From the NCBI RefSeq assembly GCF_013761175.1, contig NZ_JACDUR010000003.1, forward strand, positions 785,791 to 849,790: a DNA stretch of 64,000 nt. The letters are read 5' to 3'. This DNA is from Nonomuraea soli (GTDB taxonomy: Bacteria > Actinomycetota > Actinomycetes > Streptosporangiales > Streptosporangiaceae). Each line of letters starts with the position of its first letter. Position 1 is the stretch's first letter. The notes below the pieces were generated by a model that saw only the letters and a program-made list of their open reading frames with translations, was not told the DNA's origin and made no database searches. The position numbers and the translations under genes were made by a program. Positions 16,585 to 24,079 of the stretch are shown here, piece after piece.

Positions 16585-17751
16585 ATGCACGGGGCACTGG
16601 TGTTGATGGGCTCGGGGGAGACCAGCCCGACCATGGTCGAGATCCACCGGGGCGTGATCGGCGAGCTGGGCCCGAAGCCGCGGGCGGTGCTGCTCGACAC
16701 CCCCTACGCCTTCCAGGAGAACGCCGCCGACATCTCCAACCGCGCCCGTCAGTACTTCGCCAGAAGCGTGGGCGTGGAGGTCGAGGTCAACGGCGTCGTG
16801 ACCGGCGCCGACTGGGTGTTCTGCGGTCCCGGAAGCCCCACCTACGCGTTGGACCGGTGGTCGGGGAGCTCGGTCCCGGCCGACCTGCGCGCCAGGATCC
16901 GGGCGGCGAGGGGGGTGACCGTGTTCGCCTCCGCGGCGGCCTGTACGGCAGGAGCCGCGACCGTCCCGGTCTACGAGATCTACAAGGTGGGAGCGGAGCC
17001 GCACTGGCGCGAAGGGCTCGACCTGCTCGCCGTGATCGGCCTGGACGCCGTGGTGATCCCGCACTACGACAACGCCGAGGGCGGCACCCACGACACCCGC
17101 TTCTGCTACCTGGGCGAGCGCCGCCTGTCCCGCATGGAGCGAGAGTTGCCGGCCGGGACGGGGGTCCTGGGCATCGACGAGCACACCGCGCTGCTGATCG
17201 ACCTCGTCGACGAGCGGGTGCGGGTGGCGGGGCGCGGCGGCGTCACCGTGCGCACGCGGGAGGGGCAGAGCGTGCTGCCCGCCGGATCGGGAGCCACGCT
17301 CGACGAGCTGCGGGTGCTGCTGCGCGGCGAGGCGCGGCTCGGCGAACCCGCGCCCGTGCCGCGGGCCGCCCCGCAGGAGACCCTGTCGGAGCTCGTCGAG
17401 GCGAGCGAGCGGTCGTTCGCCTCCGCGCTCGGCTCCGACGACGTCTCCGCGGCGACCCGGGCGCTGCTTCGCCTGGAGGAGGACATCGCCGGGTGGTCGG
17501 CCGACACCGAGCAGGACGACGGCGGCCCCGAGCAGGCCAGGGAGGTGCTGCGCAGGCTCATCGCGGCGCTCGGGACGCACACCGCCGGTCAGGCGCTGGC
17601 CAGGCTCGTGCCGCCGCTGCTGGCCGTACGGGAGAAGTTGCGGTGCGAGGGCGCCTACGGCCAGGCCGACCTGCTGCGTGAGGCGCTCGTCGAGGGCGGA
17701 GTGCGAGTGGAGGACACCCCCGAGGGTCCCCGCTGGAGCATCGACGGCTGA
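16585..17751 (+). CDS. S51-peptidase/type 1 glutaminase-like protein fused to a CysRS-type C-terminal domain
   Basis: 388 residues. The N-terminal 220 residues (LVLMGSGETSPTM, AVLLDTPYAFQENA, WVFCGPGSPTYAL, VFASAAACTAGA near 113-124, VVIPHYDN) follow the class I glutamine amidotransferase-like fold of peptidase S51/cyanophycinase, with Ser in the nucleophile elbow. The last 55 residues (LLAVREKLRCEGAYGQADLLREALVEGGVRVEDTPEGPRWSI region) closely match the C-terminal end of cysteinyl-tRNA synthetase (usual form ADxIRDxLxxxGVxVEDTPxGxRW). RBS GAGGAGGA precedes ATG 16585. No synthetase core is present. The role is unknown; the fusion suggests binding to tRNA-Cys or a related RNA (inference). Confidence 0.85.
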   Translation: MHGALVLMGSGETSPTMVEIHRGVIGELGPKPRAVLLDTPYAFQENAADISNRARQYFARSVGVEVEVNGVVTGADWVFCGPGSPTYALDRWSGSSVPADLRARIRAARGVTVFASAAACTAGAATVPVYEIYKVGAEPHWREGLDLLAVIGLDAVVIPHYDNAEGGTHDTRFCYLGERRLSRMERELPAGTGVLGIDEHTALLIDLVDERVRVAGRGGVTVRTREGQSVLPAGSGATLDELRVLLRGEARLGEPAPVPRAAPQETLSELVEASERSFASALGSDDVSAATRALLRLEEDIAGWSADTEQDDGGPEQAREVLRRLIAALGTHTAGQALARLVPPLLAVREKLRCEGAYGQADLLREALVEGGVRVEDTPEGPRWSIDG

Positions 17752-17797
17752 TCGCGCCACCGGTGGAATATCTCGCCGGAGGCTTCGGTTCAGGTAG

Positions 17798-17809
17798 ATG
17801 CAAACGCAT
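17798..17809. promoter_or_regulatory. possible MarR operator in the promoter of the flavin monooxygenase operon
   Basis: ATGCAAACGCAT is a short inverted repeat (ATGC-N4-GCAT) just before a TTATAC -10-like hexamer (17813-17818), 27 bp before the ATG of the LLM gene. The operon encodes its own MarR regulator, so an operator here is expected, but the arms are only 4 bp. Confidence 0.3.
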
Positions 17810-17836
17810 GAAGTTATACGAAGAGTGAGGATAGTC

Positions 17837-18994
17837 ATGCAATTCGGAGTCTTCTCGGTCAGTGACATCACCCGCGACCCCGTGTCGGGCCACACCCCGA
17901 GCGAGGCCGAGCGCATCGACGCCGTCGTGCGGATCGCCCAGAAGGCCGAAGAGGTCGGCCTCGACGTCTTCGCCATCGGCGAGCACCACAACCCGCCCTT
18001 CTTCTCCTCCTCGCCCACCACGCTGCTGTCGCACATCGCGGCGACCACCGAGCGCCTGATCGTGTCGACGGCCACCACGTTGATCACGACCAACGACCCG
18101 GTGCGCATCGCCGAGGAGTACGCGATGTTGCAGCACCTGTCGAAGGGCCGCATGGACCTGATGATGGGACGCGGCAACACCGCCCCCGTCTACCCGTGGT
18201 TCGGCCAGGACATCCGCCAGGGCCTGCCGCTGGCGCTGGAGAACTACAACCTGCTGCACCGGCTGTGGCGTGAGGACGTCGTCGACTGGGAGGGCCGCTT
18301 CCGCACCGCGCTGCAGGGTTTCACCTCGACGCCGCGTCCGCTCGACGACGTCCCGCCTTTCGTGTGGCACGGCTCGATCCGCACCCCCGAGATCGCCGAG
18401 CAGGCCGCCTTCTACGGCGACGGCTTCTTCGCCAACCACATCTTCTGGCCGAAGGAGCACTTCATGCGGCTGATCAACTTCTACCGTCAGCGCTACGCCC
18501 ACCACGGCCACGGCACGGAGAAGCAGGCCATCGTCGGCCTCGGCGGCCAGGCCTACATCGCCCGCAGGTCGCAGGACGCGATCAAGGAGTTCCGCCCCTA
18601 CTTCAACGAGGCGCCCGTGTACGGCCACGGCCCCTCGATGGAGGACTTCATGGAGTCCACCCCGCTGACCGTCGGCAGCCCCCAGGAGGTCATCGACAAG
18701 ACGCTGACCTTCCGCGAGCACTTCGGCGACTACCAGCGCCAGATGTTCCTCATCGACCACGCCGGCCTGCCGCTGAAGACGGTGCTCAACCAGCTCGACC
18801 TGCTCGGCGAGGAGGTCGTGCCGGTGCTGCGCAAGGAGCTGGAGGCCAGGCGCGACCCGGAGGCGGCCGAGGCTCCCACCCACGCCGCCCGCGTCAAGGC
18901 CAAGTACGGCGACCAGGCGCCGCGCCAGCCGCGCCCCAACGCCAACCGCGGCGACAACGTCACCGGAGGCTCGCCGTACCAGGACTCGCAATGA
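17837..18994 (+). CDS. LLM-class flavin-dependent monooxygenase, CE1758 family
   Basis: 385 residues with the bacterial luciferase-like TIM barrel: MQFGVFSVSDI (strand 1), VGLDVFAIGEHHNPPFFSSSP, STATTLITTNDPVRIAEEYAMLQHLSKGRMDLMMGRG. The sequence and its gene partner match the CE1758-type LLM described with a dedicated CE1759-type FMN reductase. It would use reduced FMN and O2 to oxidise an organic substrate. A Pro/Ala-rich tail (about 350-385) extends past the barrel. ATG 17837 has GTGAGGA upstream; the stop overlaps the MarR start (ATGA, 18991-18994). Three genes form one operon: LLM, MarR, FMN reductase. Confidence 0.9.
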   Translation: MQFGVFSVSDITRDPVSGHTPSEAERIDAVVRIAQKAEEVGLDVFAIGEHHNPPFFSSSPTTLLSHIAATTERLIVSTATTLITTNDPVRIAEEYAMLQHLSKGRMDLMMGRGNTAPVYPWFGQDIRQGLPLALENYNLLHRLWREDVVDWEGRFRTALQGFTSTPRPLDDVPPFVWHGSIRTPEIAEQAAFYGDGFFANHIFWPKEHFMRLINFYRQRYAHHGHGTEKQAIVGLGGQAYIARRSQDAIKEFRPYFNEAPVYGHGPSMEDFMESTPLTVGSPQEVIDKTLTFREHFGDYQRQMFLIDHAGLPLKTVLNQLDLLGEEVVPVLRKELEARRDPEAAEAPTHAARVKAKYGDQAPRQPRPNANRGDNVTGGSPYQDSQ

Positions 18995-19437
18995 CGGCAA
19001 ACGGCTCCTGGGAGGGGCTGATGTCGGCCTACTCCACGCTGATGAAGGAGTTCGCGGCCGAGGACATCTGGGACGGCCTGTCGATGCGCGAGTACGACGT
19101 GCTCTACACGCTGTCGAAGTGCCCGGAGCCGACGCGCGTCGGCGACCTGCACAAGCACGTGCTGCTCAGCCAGCCCGCGTTGTCGCGGCTGGTCGAGCGG
19201 CTCGTGGAGCGCGGCCTGATCGCGCGGTGCGCCGACCCCCTCGATGGCAGAGGGGTGCGCGTGTCGCTGACCGAGGCCGGGCGGGAGACACAACGCCGCA
19301 TCGGCGGCCGTCACGCCCGGTCCGTAGCCCGCGCGGTCAACGCCGCGCTGACCCCCGAAGAGATCCGCCTCCTGGGCGAACTGACATGGAAGCTGAGCAA
19401 TCATGGAACTGGTAGTCGTCACGGCGGGAACGAGTGA
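18991..19437 (+). CDS. MarR-family transcriptional regulator
   Basis: 148 residues with the winged helix-turn-helix of MarR: SMREYDVLYTLSKCPEPTRVGDLHKHVLLSQPALSRLVERLVERGLIARCADPLDGRGVRVSLTEAG, including the wing (DPLDGRGVRVSLT). It starts in the LLM stop codon and overlaps the FMN reductase gene by 35 bp, so all three are translated from one mRNA. It probably represses the operon and is released by a phenolic or oxidised ligand (family knowledge); a weak candidate operator is at 17798. Confidence 0.9.
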   Translation: MTANGSWEGLMSAYSTLMKEFAAEDIWDGLSMREYDVLYTLSKCPEPTRVGDLHKHVLLSQPALSRLVERLVERGLIARCADPLDGRGVRVSLTEAGRETQRRIGGRHARSVARAVNAALTPEEIRLLGELTWKLSNHGTGSRHGGNE

Positions 19438-20032
19438 CCCCTCCTCGACGCGGATGCTGGCCGACAGGACCGCGCAGAAGGTCGCGGAGCTGGCCGGACA
19501 GCGCGGCGGCGAGGTGCGCGTCCGCGTGATCGACCTGCGCGAGCTGGCCACCGAGGTCACCACCGCGCTGATCTCCCCGATGGTCGGGCCGAAGCTGGAG
19601 AAGGCGATCGCCGCGCTGCGCGAGGCCGACGGCGTCATCGCCGCCACCCCGGTGTTCAAGGCGGGCGCCAGCGGGCTGTTCACCTCGTTCTTCCAGGTGC
19701 TGGAGAACGACCTGCTGATCGCCAAGCCGATCGTGCTCGCCGCCACCGCCGGTACGGCACGGCACGGGCTGGTGGTCGACGACCAGATGCGCTCCCTGTT
19801 CGGCTACCTGCGCTCGATGGTCGCACCCACCTCCCTGTTCGCCGCGCCGGAGGACTGGAGCGACCCGGCGCTGAACAAGCGGATCGAGCGGGCGGCGCTC
19901 GAACTGTTGCTGCTCATGGAGAGCGATTTCGCGAGCAAGGTGGAGTGGCGGAGCTACAACCACGAGGACAGCAACGATTTCGCGATCGACCTGGACTCCG
20001 ACCTGATGAGGCTGGCCGCGGGAGGCTCTTGA
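19403..20032 (+). CDS. NAD(P)H-dependent FMN reductase, CE1759 family (LLM partner)
   Basis: 209 residues of flavodoxin-like fold: VVVTAGTSDPSSTRMLAD phosphate-binding loop, DGVIAATPVFKAGASGLFTSFFQVL FMN-contact region, and LLLMESDFASKVEWRSY C-terminal helix. It supplies reduced FMN to the LLM monooxygenase encoded two genes upstream. ATG 19403 lies 35 bp inside the MarR gene, in a different frame; no better start exists downstream because the conserved first strand begins immediately. No terminator is evident before the next gene. Confidence 0.9.
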   Translation: MELVVVTAGTSDPSSTRMLADRTAQKVAELAGQRGGEVRVRVIDLRELATEVTTALISPMVGPKLEKAIAALREADGVIAATPVFKAGASGLFTSFFQVLENDLLIAKPIVLAATAGTARHGLVVDDQMRSLFGYLRSMVAPTSLFAAPEDWSDPALNKRIERAALELLLLMESDFASKVEWRSYNHEDSNDFAIDLDSDLMRLAAGGS

Positions 20033-20068
20033 ATTACGGGGGGTTCACGGGTTACAACAGGCACACGT

Positions 20069-20084
20069 GAGAGAGCGCTCTCTC
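20069..20084. promoter_or_regulatory. LacI-family operator palindrome
   Basis: GAGAGAGCGCTCTCTC is a perfect 16-bp palindrome whose core GAGCGCTC matches the central step of actinomycete LacI operators such as CebR/CelR (TGGGAGCGCTCCCA). It lies 23 bp before the start codon of a secreted beta-helix protein, between promoter and ribosome binding site, where a repressor would block transcription. This points to induction by a sugar. Confidence 0.7.
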
Positions 20085-20106
20085 TCACGGTCGAAAGGAC
20101 CCCCCT

Positions 20107-21927
20107 ATGCCTCGCGCGTTATCCTTCGTGATCGCGATCACCCTCCTCGCCACCGCGGCCGTGGCCATGCCCGCCCAGGCGGCTCCCACGGCCGATCTGG
20201 GCCCCAACGTCACCGTCTTCGACCCGTCGATGCCGGTCGCCGACATCCAGGCGACCCTCGACGCGGCGCACGCCGCCCAGGTCAACGACGAGATGGGCAC
20301 CAAGCGCCACGCCTACCTGTTCAAACCGGGCACCTACGGCACCGCCGAGCAGCCCCTGCAGATCAAGGTCGGCTACTACACCGAGGTCGCGGGCCTCGGC
20401 GCCTCGCCCACCGACGTCGTCATCAACGGCAAGGTCGAGGTCTACAACCGCTGCCTGGCCGACGGCGGCACCGGCAACTGCCTGGCGCTGGTCAACTTCT
20501 GGCGCACCCTGTCGAACCTCTCGATCAACATCAACGCCGCGGGCCAGGACGGCTGCCGCTCGTCGGCCAACTTCTGGGCCGTCTCGCAGGCCGTCTCCAT
20601 GCGCAGGCTCAACGTCAGCGGCGGCACCCTGTCGCTGATGGACTACTGCACCGCCGGGCCGCAGTACGCCAGCGGCGGCTTCATTGCCGACTCCAAGCTG
20701 CCCTCCGTGGTCAACGGCTCGCAGCAGCAGTGGCTCACCCGCGACAGCGAGGTCGCCGGATGGTCGAACGGCGTGTGGAACCAGGTCTTCTCCGGCGTCG
20801 TCGGCGCCCCCGACGACTCGGCCTTCCCCGCCCCGCCGTACACGACGATCGACACCACCCCGATCAGCCGCGAGAAGCCGTACCTGTTCGTCGACCCGCG
20901 CGGAAAGTACCAGGTCCGCGTGCCCTCCGCCCGCCGCGACACCCGAGGCATCACGTGGGGCGCGGGCATGACGCCCGGCAGGACGATCCCGCTGTCCGAC
21001 TTCTACGTCGCCAAGCCCGGCGACTCCGTGCACGTCATCAACCTGCACCTGGCCCTGGGCAAGCACCTGCTGCTCACCCCCGGCGTGTACGACGTCGCCA
21101 GGAGCATCAGGGTCATCAGGCCCAACACCGTCGTGCTCGGCCTCGGGCACGCCACCCTCACCGCGGTCAGGGGAGCCACCCCGCTCGACGTCGCCGACGT
21201 GCCCGGCGTGGTCGTCGCGGGCGTGACGGTCGACGCCGGCCTGGACAAGTCGCGCGTCCTGCTGAAGGTCGGCGACCGGCACGGTCTGCGGTGGAGCCAG
21301 CCAGACAACCCCACGACCCTGTCCGACGTGTACTTCCGCGTGGGCGGTCCGCACATCGGCAAGACCGACACCGCGCTCGAGGTCAACAGCGACAACGTCC
21401 TCATCGACCACGCCTGGGTGTGGCGCGCCGACCACGGCGTCGAAGGCTTCACCGACACCCAGCGGTGGAACACCAACCACGGACGCAACGGCGCCGTCAT
21501 CAACGGCGACCGCGTGACCGCCACCGGGCTGTTCGTCGAGCACTTCCAGCAGTACAACACCGTATGGAACGGCGAGGCGGGCACGACGATCCTCTACCAG
21601 AACGAGCTGCCCTACGACCCGCCCACGCAGGCCGACTGGATGAACGGCGACGTCGAGGGCTGGGCCGGCTACAAGGTCGGCGACCGCGTCAGGACGCACA
21701 CGCTCTACGGCGGCGGCGTCTACGTGTTCAACCAGAACAACCCGGAGATCCACACGGAGAACGGTTTCGAGGTGCCGCAGCGGCCCGGCATCAAGCTGCA
21801 CCACATCATGACCGTCAACCTCAGCGCCGGGATCATCGACCACGTCGTGAACGGCGTCGGAGAGGCGGCCGACACCACGAAGATCGGCGTGCCGGTCTAC
21901 ATCGTGGACTATCCGGCGGCCCAGTAG
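20107..21927 (+). CDS. secreted right-handed beta-helix protein (possible glycan-active enzyme)
   Basis: 606 residues. Signal peptide 1-26 (cleavage near AQA|AP). The mature protein alternates short strands and turns as in parallel beta-helix proteins: two blocks, about 60-230 (TYGTAEQPLQIKVGYYTEVAGLG, VVINGKVEVYN) and about 310-600 (GVYDVARSIRVIRPNTVVLGLG, VNSDNVLIDHAWVWRADHG). Such a duplicated helix resembles GH55 exo-beta-1,3-glucanases, though I cannot confirm catalytic residues; streptomycete homologues are often mislabelled as coagulation factor 5/8 or adenylyl cyclase. GAAAGGA precedes ATG 20107. Codon 5 is TTA (20119), a bldA-type rare leucine codon. A LacI-type palindrome at 20069 suggests carbohydrate control. 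Confidence 0.82.
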   Translation: MPRALSFVIAITLLATAAVAMPAQAAPTADLGPNVTVFDPSMPVADIQATLDAAHAAQVNDEMGTKRHAYLFKPGTYGTAEQPLQIKVGYYTEVAGLGASPTDVVINGKVEVYNRCLADGGTGNCLALVNFWRTLSNLSININAAGQDGCRSSANFWAVSQAVSMRRLNVSGGTLSLMDYCTAGPQYASGGFIADSKLPSVVNGSQQQWLTRDSEVAGWSNGVWNQVFSGVVGAPDDSAFPAPPYTTIDTTPISREKPYLFVDPRGKYQVRVPSARRDTRGITWGAGMTPGRTIPLSDFYVAKPGDSVHVINLHLALGKHLLLTPGVYDVARSIRVIRPNTVVLGLGHATLTAVRGATPLDVADVPGVVVAGVTVDAGLDKSRVLLKVGDRHGLRWSQPDNPTTLSDVYFRVGGPHIGKTDTALEVNSDNVLIDHAWVWRADHGVEGFTDTQRWNTNHGRNGAVINGDRVTATGLFVEHFQQYNTVWNGEAGTTILYQNELPYDPPTQADWMNGDVEGWAGYKVGDRVRTHTLYGGGVYVFNQNNPEIHTENGFEVPQRPGIKLHHIMTVNLSAGIIDHVVNGVGEAADTTKIGVPVYIVDYPAAQ

Positions 21928-21987
21928 CGGAAGGCGGGCTGGGCGCCCGGCACGGCAGCGGAAGGCGGGCTGGGCGCCCGGCACGGC
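21926..21987 (+). repeat. exact 31-bp tandem duplication at the beta-helix gene stop codon
   Basis: Units at 21926-21956 and 21957-21987 are identical (each starts AGCGGAAGGCGGGCTGGGCG). The first begins two bases before the gene's last base, so it starts inside the TAG stop. Each unit contains a GGGCGCCC palindrome, so two weak hairpins are present between convergent genes and may act as terminator. Confidence 0.92.
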
Positions 21988-21989
21988 GC

Positions 21990-23192
21990 TCAGCCCACCT
22001 CGCCGAACGCCTGCCGTGCCAGCGGCTCGTGGGCCACTCCGCGCCACTCCGTGAGCAGCACCGTGGCGTCGTCGTGAAGCTTGTCGCCGTGGTAGGCGAG
22101 GATGTTGGCGACCAGCCGCCGCAGGGTCTCAGGGACTGGCAGGTTGCCGGTGTGGTGGCGGATGATGAAGTCCACGAAGCGGGTCAGCCCGAACTCCCGG
22201 CCGTTCGCCGCGCCCGCCTCCGTGATGCCGTCGGTGTAGAGCAGCAGCCGGTCGCCCGGCTCCAGCTGCTCACGGCAGACGGTCACGGGCAGGCCCGCGT
22301 CGAGGCCCATCGGATGCGCGGGCGGGCACCCCAGAGTGGTGCTCCACCTGCCGCCGCGGATGAGCACCGGCGGCGGGTGGCCGCGGTTGATCCAGGTCAG
22401 CAGGCCCGTACTCAGATCCAGGTCGGCCATGATCGCCGTTACGTAGCGGTTGGCCCTGCCGAACTCCTCGATGAGCACCCGTTCGATGGCGGCGCTGTTG
22501 CTCGCCAGGTCCATGTCCTGGCGGCGGTGGTTGCGGCAGGCGGCCATGGCCAGGTTGGCGGTGAGCCCGGCCGACACGTCGTGGCCCATGGCGTCGAAGA
22601 CCGCCAGGTGCAGGGTGTCGCCGTGGAAGGCGTAGTCGTAGGTGTCTCCGCCGATCTCGTAGGCGGGTTCCATCACCGCCCCGACCGTCACCCGCGGCGT
22701 GGCGCAGGTCAGCGGGGGGATGAGCCGCCACTGCATCTCGGCCGCGACGTTCATGGCGTGCGTGCGCACCAGACGCGGATAGGTGTCGCTGTGGGCGCGC
22801 TGGCTGACCAGCAACAACGCCAGCAGGGAGGCCAGGTGCCTGCCGTCGCGCTCGGCGTTCGGGCCGAGCAGCTGCACCACGCCGATCCGCTCGGTGCCGT
22901 CGAGCAGCGGTTGCCACCACAGCAGCCGGCCGTCCTCGTCCTTCTGCGACAGGGTCCTGACCTCCTGGAAGGCCCGCCCGGCGAGCGTGGCGTCGATGCG
23001 CAGCGGCTGGTCGCCGGAGGCCATCGGCTTCAGCAGGTTCTGCTGCAGGTCGGCGAGATAGATCACCACCCGGTCGAAGCCGGCGAGAACGGCATGGTCG
23101 GTCACCAGCGCCGGCAGGTCGTCCAGCGTTGCCAGGTGACTGGCTTGCAGCAGCCCGGTCAGCATGCGCTCCAGACCGCTCCTGTCCGCCAT
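21990..23192 (-). CDS. GAF-PP2C (SpoIIE-type) serine phosphatase
   Basis: 400 residues. Residues 10-150 form a GAF-like sensor (GLLQASHLATLDDLPALVTDH, FDRVVIYLAD, LDGTERIGVVQLLGP). Residues 185-395 form a SpoIIE-type PP2C phosphatase with metal-binding DAMGHDVSAG, LDLSTGLLTWINRGHPPPVLI, GDRLLLYTDGITEA and HDDATVLL. In actinomycetes these enzymes dephosphorylate anti-anti-sigma factors in partner-switching stress pathways. ATG 23192 is preceded by GAGGG; an in-frame start at 23273 would add a Gly/Arg extension outside the GAF fold. It is divergent from an AraC regulator. Confidence 0.9.
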   Translation of the reverse strand: MADRSGLERMLTGLLQASHLATLDDLPALVTDHAVLAGFDRVVIYLADLQQNLLKPMASGDQPLRIDATLAGRAFQEVRTLSQKDEDGRLLWWQPLLDGTERIGVVQLLGPNAERDGRHLASLLALLLVSQRAHSDTYPRLVRTHAMNVAAEMQWRLIPPLTCATPRVTVGAVMEPAYEIGGDTYDYAFHGDTLHLAVFDAMGHDVSAGLTANLAMAACRNHRRQDMDLASNSAAIERVLIEEFGRANRYVTAIMADLDLSTGLLTWINRGHPPPVLIRGGRWSTTLGCPPAHPMGLDAGLPVTVCREQLEPGDRLLLYTDGITEAGAANGREFGLTRFVDFIIRHHTGNLPVPETLRRLVANILAYHGDKLHDDATVLLTEWRGVAHEPLARQAFGEVG

Positions 23193-23272
23193 GAGGTAAC
23201 CCTCTACCCGAGAGCCGCCAGGTCTCACATCTGGGCTCACGCATGCGGCCACCCCGTCGTCGCGCGCCCACA

Positions 23273-24079
23273 ATGGACGGTGTGACGTCGCATCACTGGC
23301 GCGGCTGGTGCTTACTGCGCCCCGGTCTCCTGCTGCTCGGCGGGTCCGTCGGGAGCAACGACCTGCACGCCCACCACGCGGTCCAGTTGCTGGCCGCCAC
23401 GGAGCCCTTCACCATGGCCGACGCCGAGGGCGGGCGGCTGACCTCCACGATCGCCGTCGTGCCTCCCGGCGCCCCGCACACGATCGTCGACGGAGCCCGT
23501 GAGGCCCTGCTGGTGCTCGTGGACCCACGCAGCGCTCCCGGCCGTGCCCTGCTCGCCTGGGCGCAGGCGGGAGCCCGGGCCGCGACCTGGTCGCCGCCGG
23601 AGGAGACCGGCATCGAACACCCGGCGGGAGTGCGGCGGCCCCTCATGTTCGCCCGGCCCCCGGCCGGTCACGCACGATCGGCGGAGGCGGTGCGGGCACT
23701 GCGGCTGCTGGAGACGTGGACGGGTCACGACGGCGCCGCCGACGTCCCCCGCCACCCGGCCGTCGACGCCGCCATCGAGGTGATCCCCGGTTTCCTGCGG
23801 CGCGGTCCGGTGCGGCTGGGACAGGTGGCCGAGGCCGTGCACCTGTCGCCGAGCTGGCTGGCGCACCTGTTCAGCGCGCACGTGGGCATCCCGCTGCGGC
23901 CGTACGTGCGGTGGCTGCGCCTGCAGCGGGCCATCGGCCTGGTGGCCGCGGGCCAGACGCTGACGGCGGCGGCCCACAGTGCGGGCTTCACCGACAGCCC
24001 GCACTTCACCAGGGCATTCCGCGAGTCCTTCGGCAACACGCCGTCGGAGCTCGCGGCGGCCATCGACTGGGTGCCCTAA
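23273..24079 (+). CDS. AraC-family transcriptional regulator
   Basis: 268 residues. The N-terminal half is a cupin-like sensor (NDLHAHHAVQLLAA, VVPPGAPHTIVDG). The C-terminal double helix-turn-helix is clear: VRLGQVAEAVHLSPSWLAHLFSAHVGIPLRPYVRWLRLQRA and TLTAAAHSAGFTDSPHFTRAFRESFGNTPSEL, the AraC signature. Start is uncertain: ATG 23273, GTG 23282 and ATG 23243 are in frame and no ribosome binding site is obvious. Its TAA overlaps the TAG of the convergent acyl-CoA ligase in CTAA (24076-24079). Target unknown; the ligase is a candidate. Confidence 0.88.
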   Translation: MDGVTSHHWRGWCLLRPGLLLLGGSVGSNDLHAHHAVQLLAATEPFTMADAEGGRLTSTIAVVPPGAPHTIVDGAREALLVLVDPRSAPGRALLAWAQAGARAATWSPPEETGIEHPAGVRRPLMFARPPAGHARSAEAVRALRLLETWTGHDGAADVPRHPAVDAAIEVIPGFLRRGPVRLGQVAEAVHLSPSWLAHLFSAHVGIPLRPYVRWLRLQRAIGLVAAGQTLTAAAHSAGFTDSPHFTRAFRESFGNTPSELAAAIDWVP

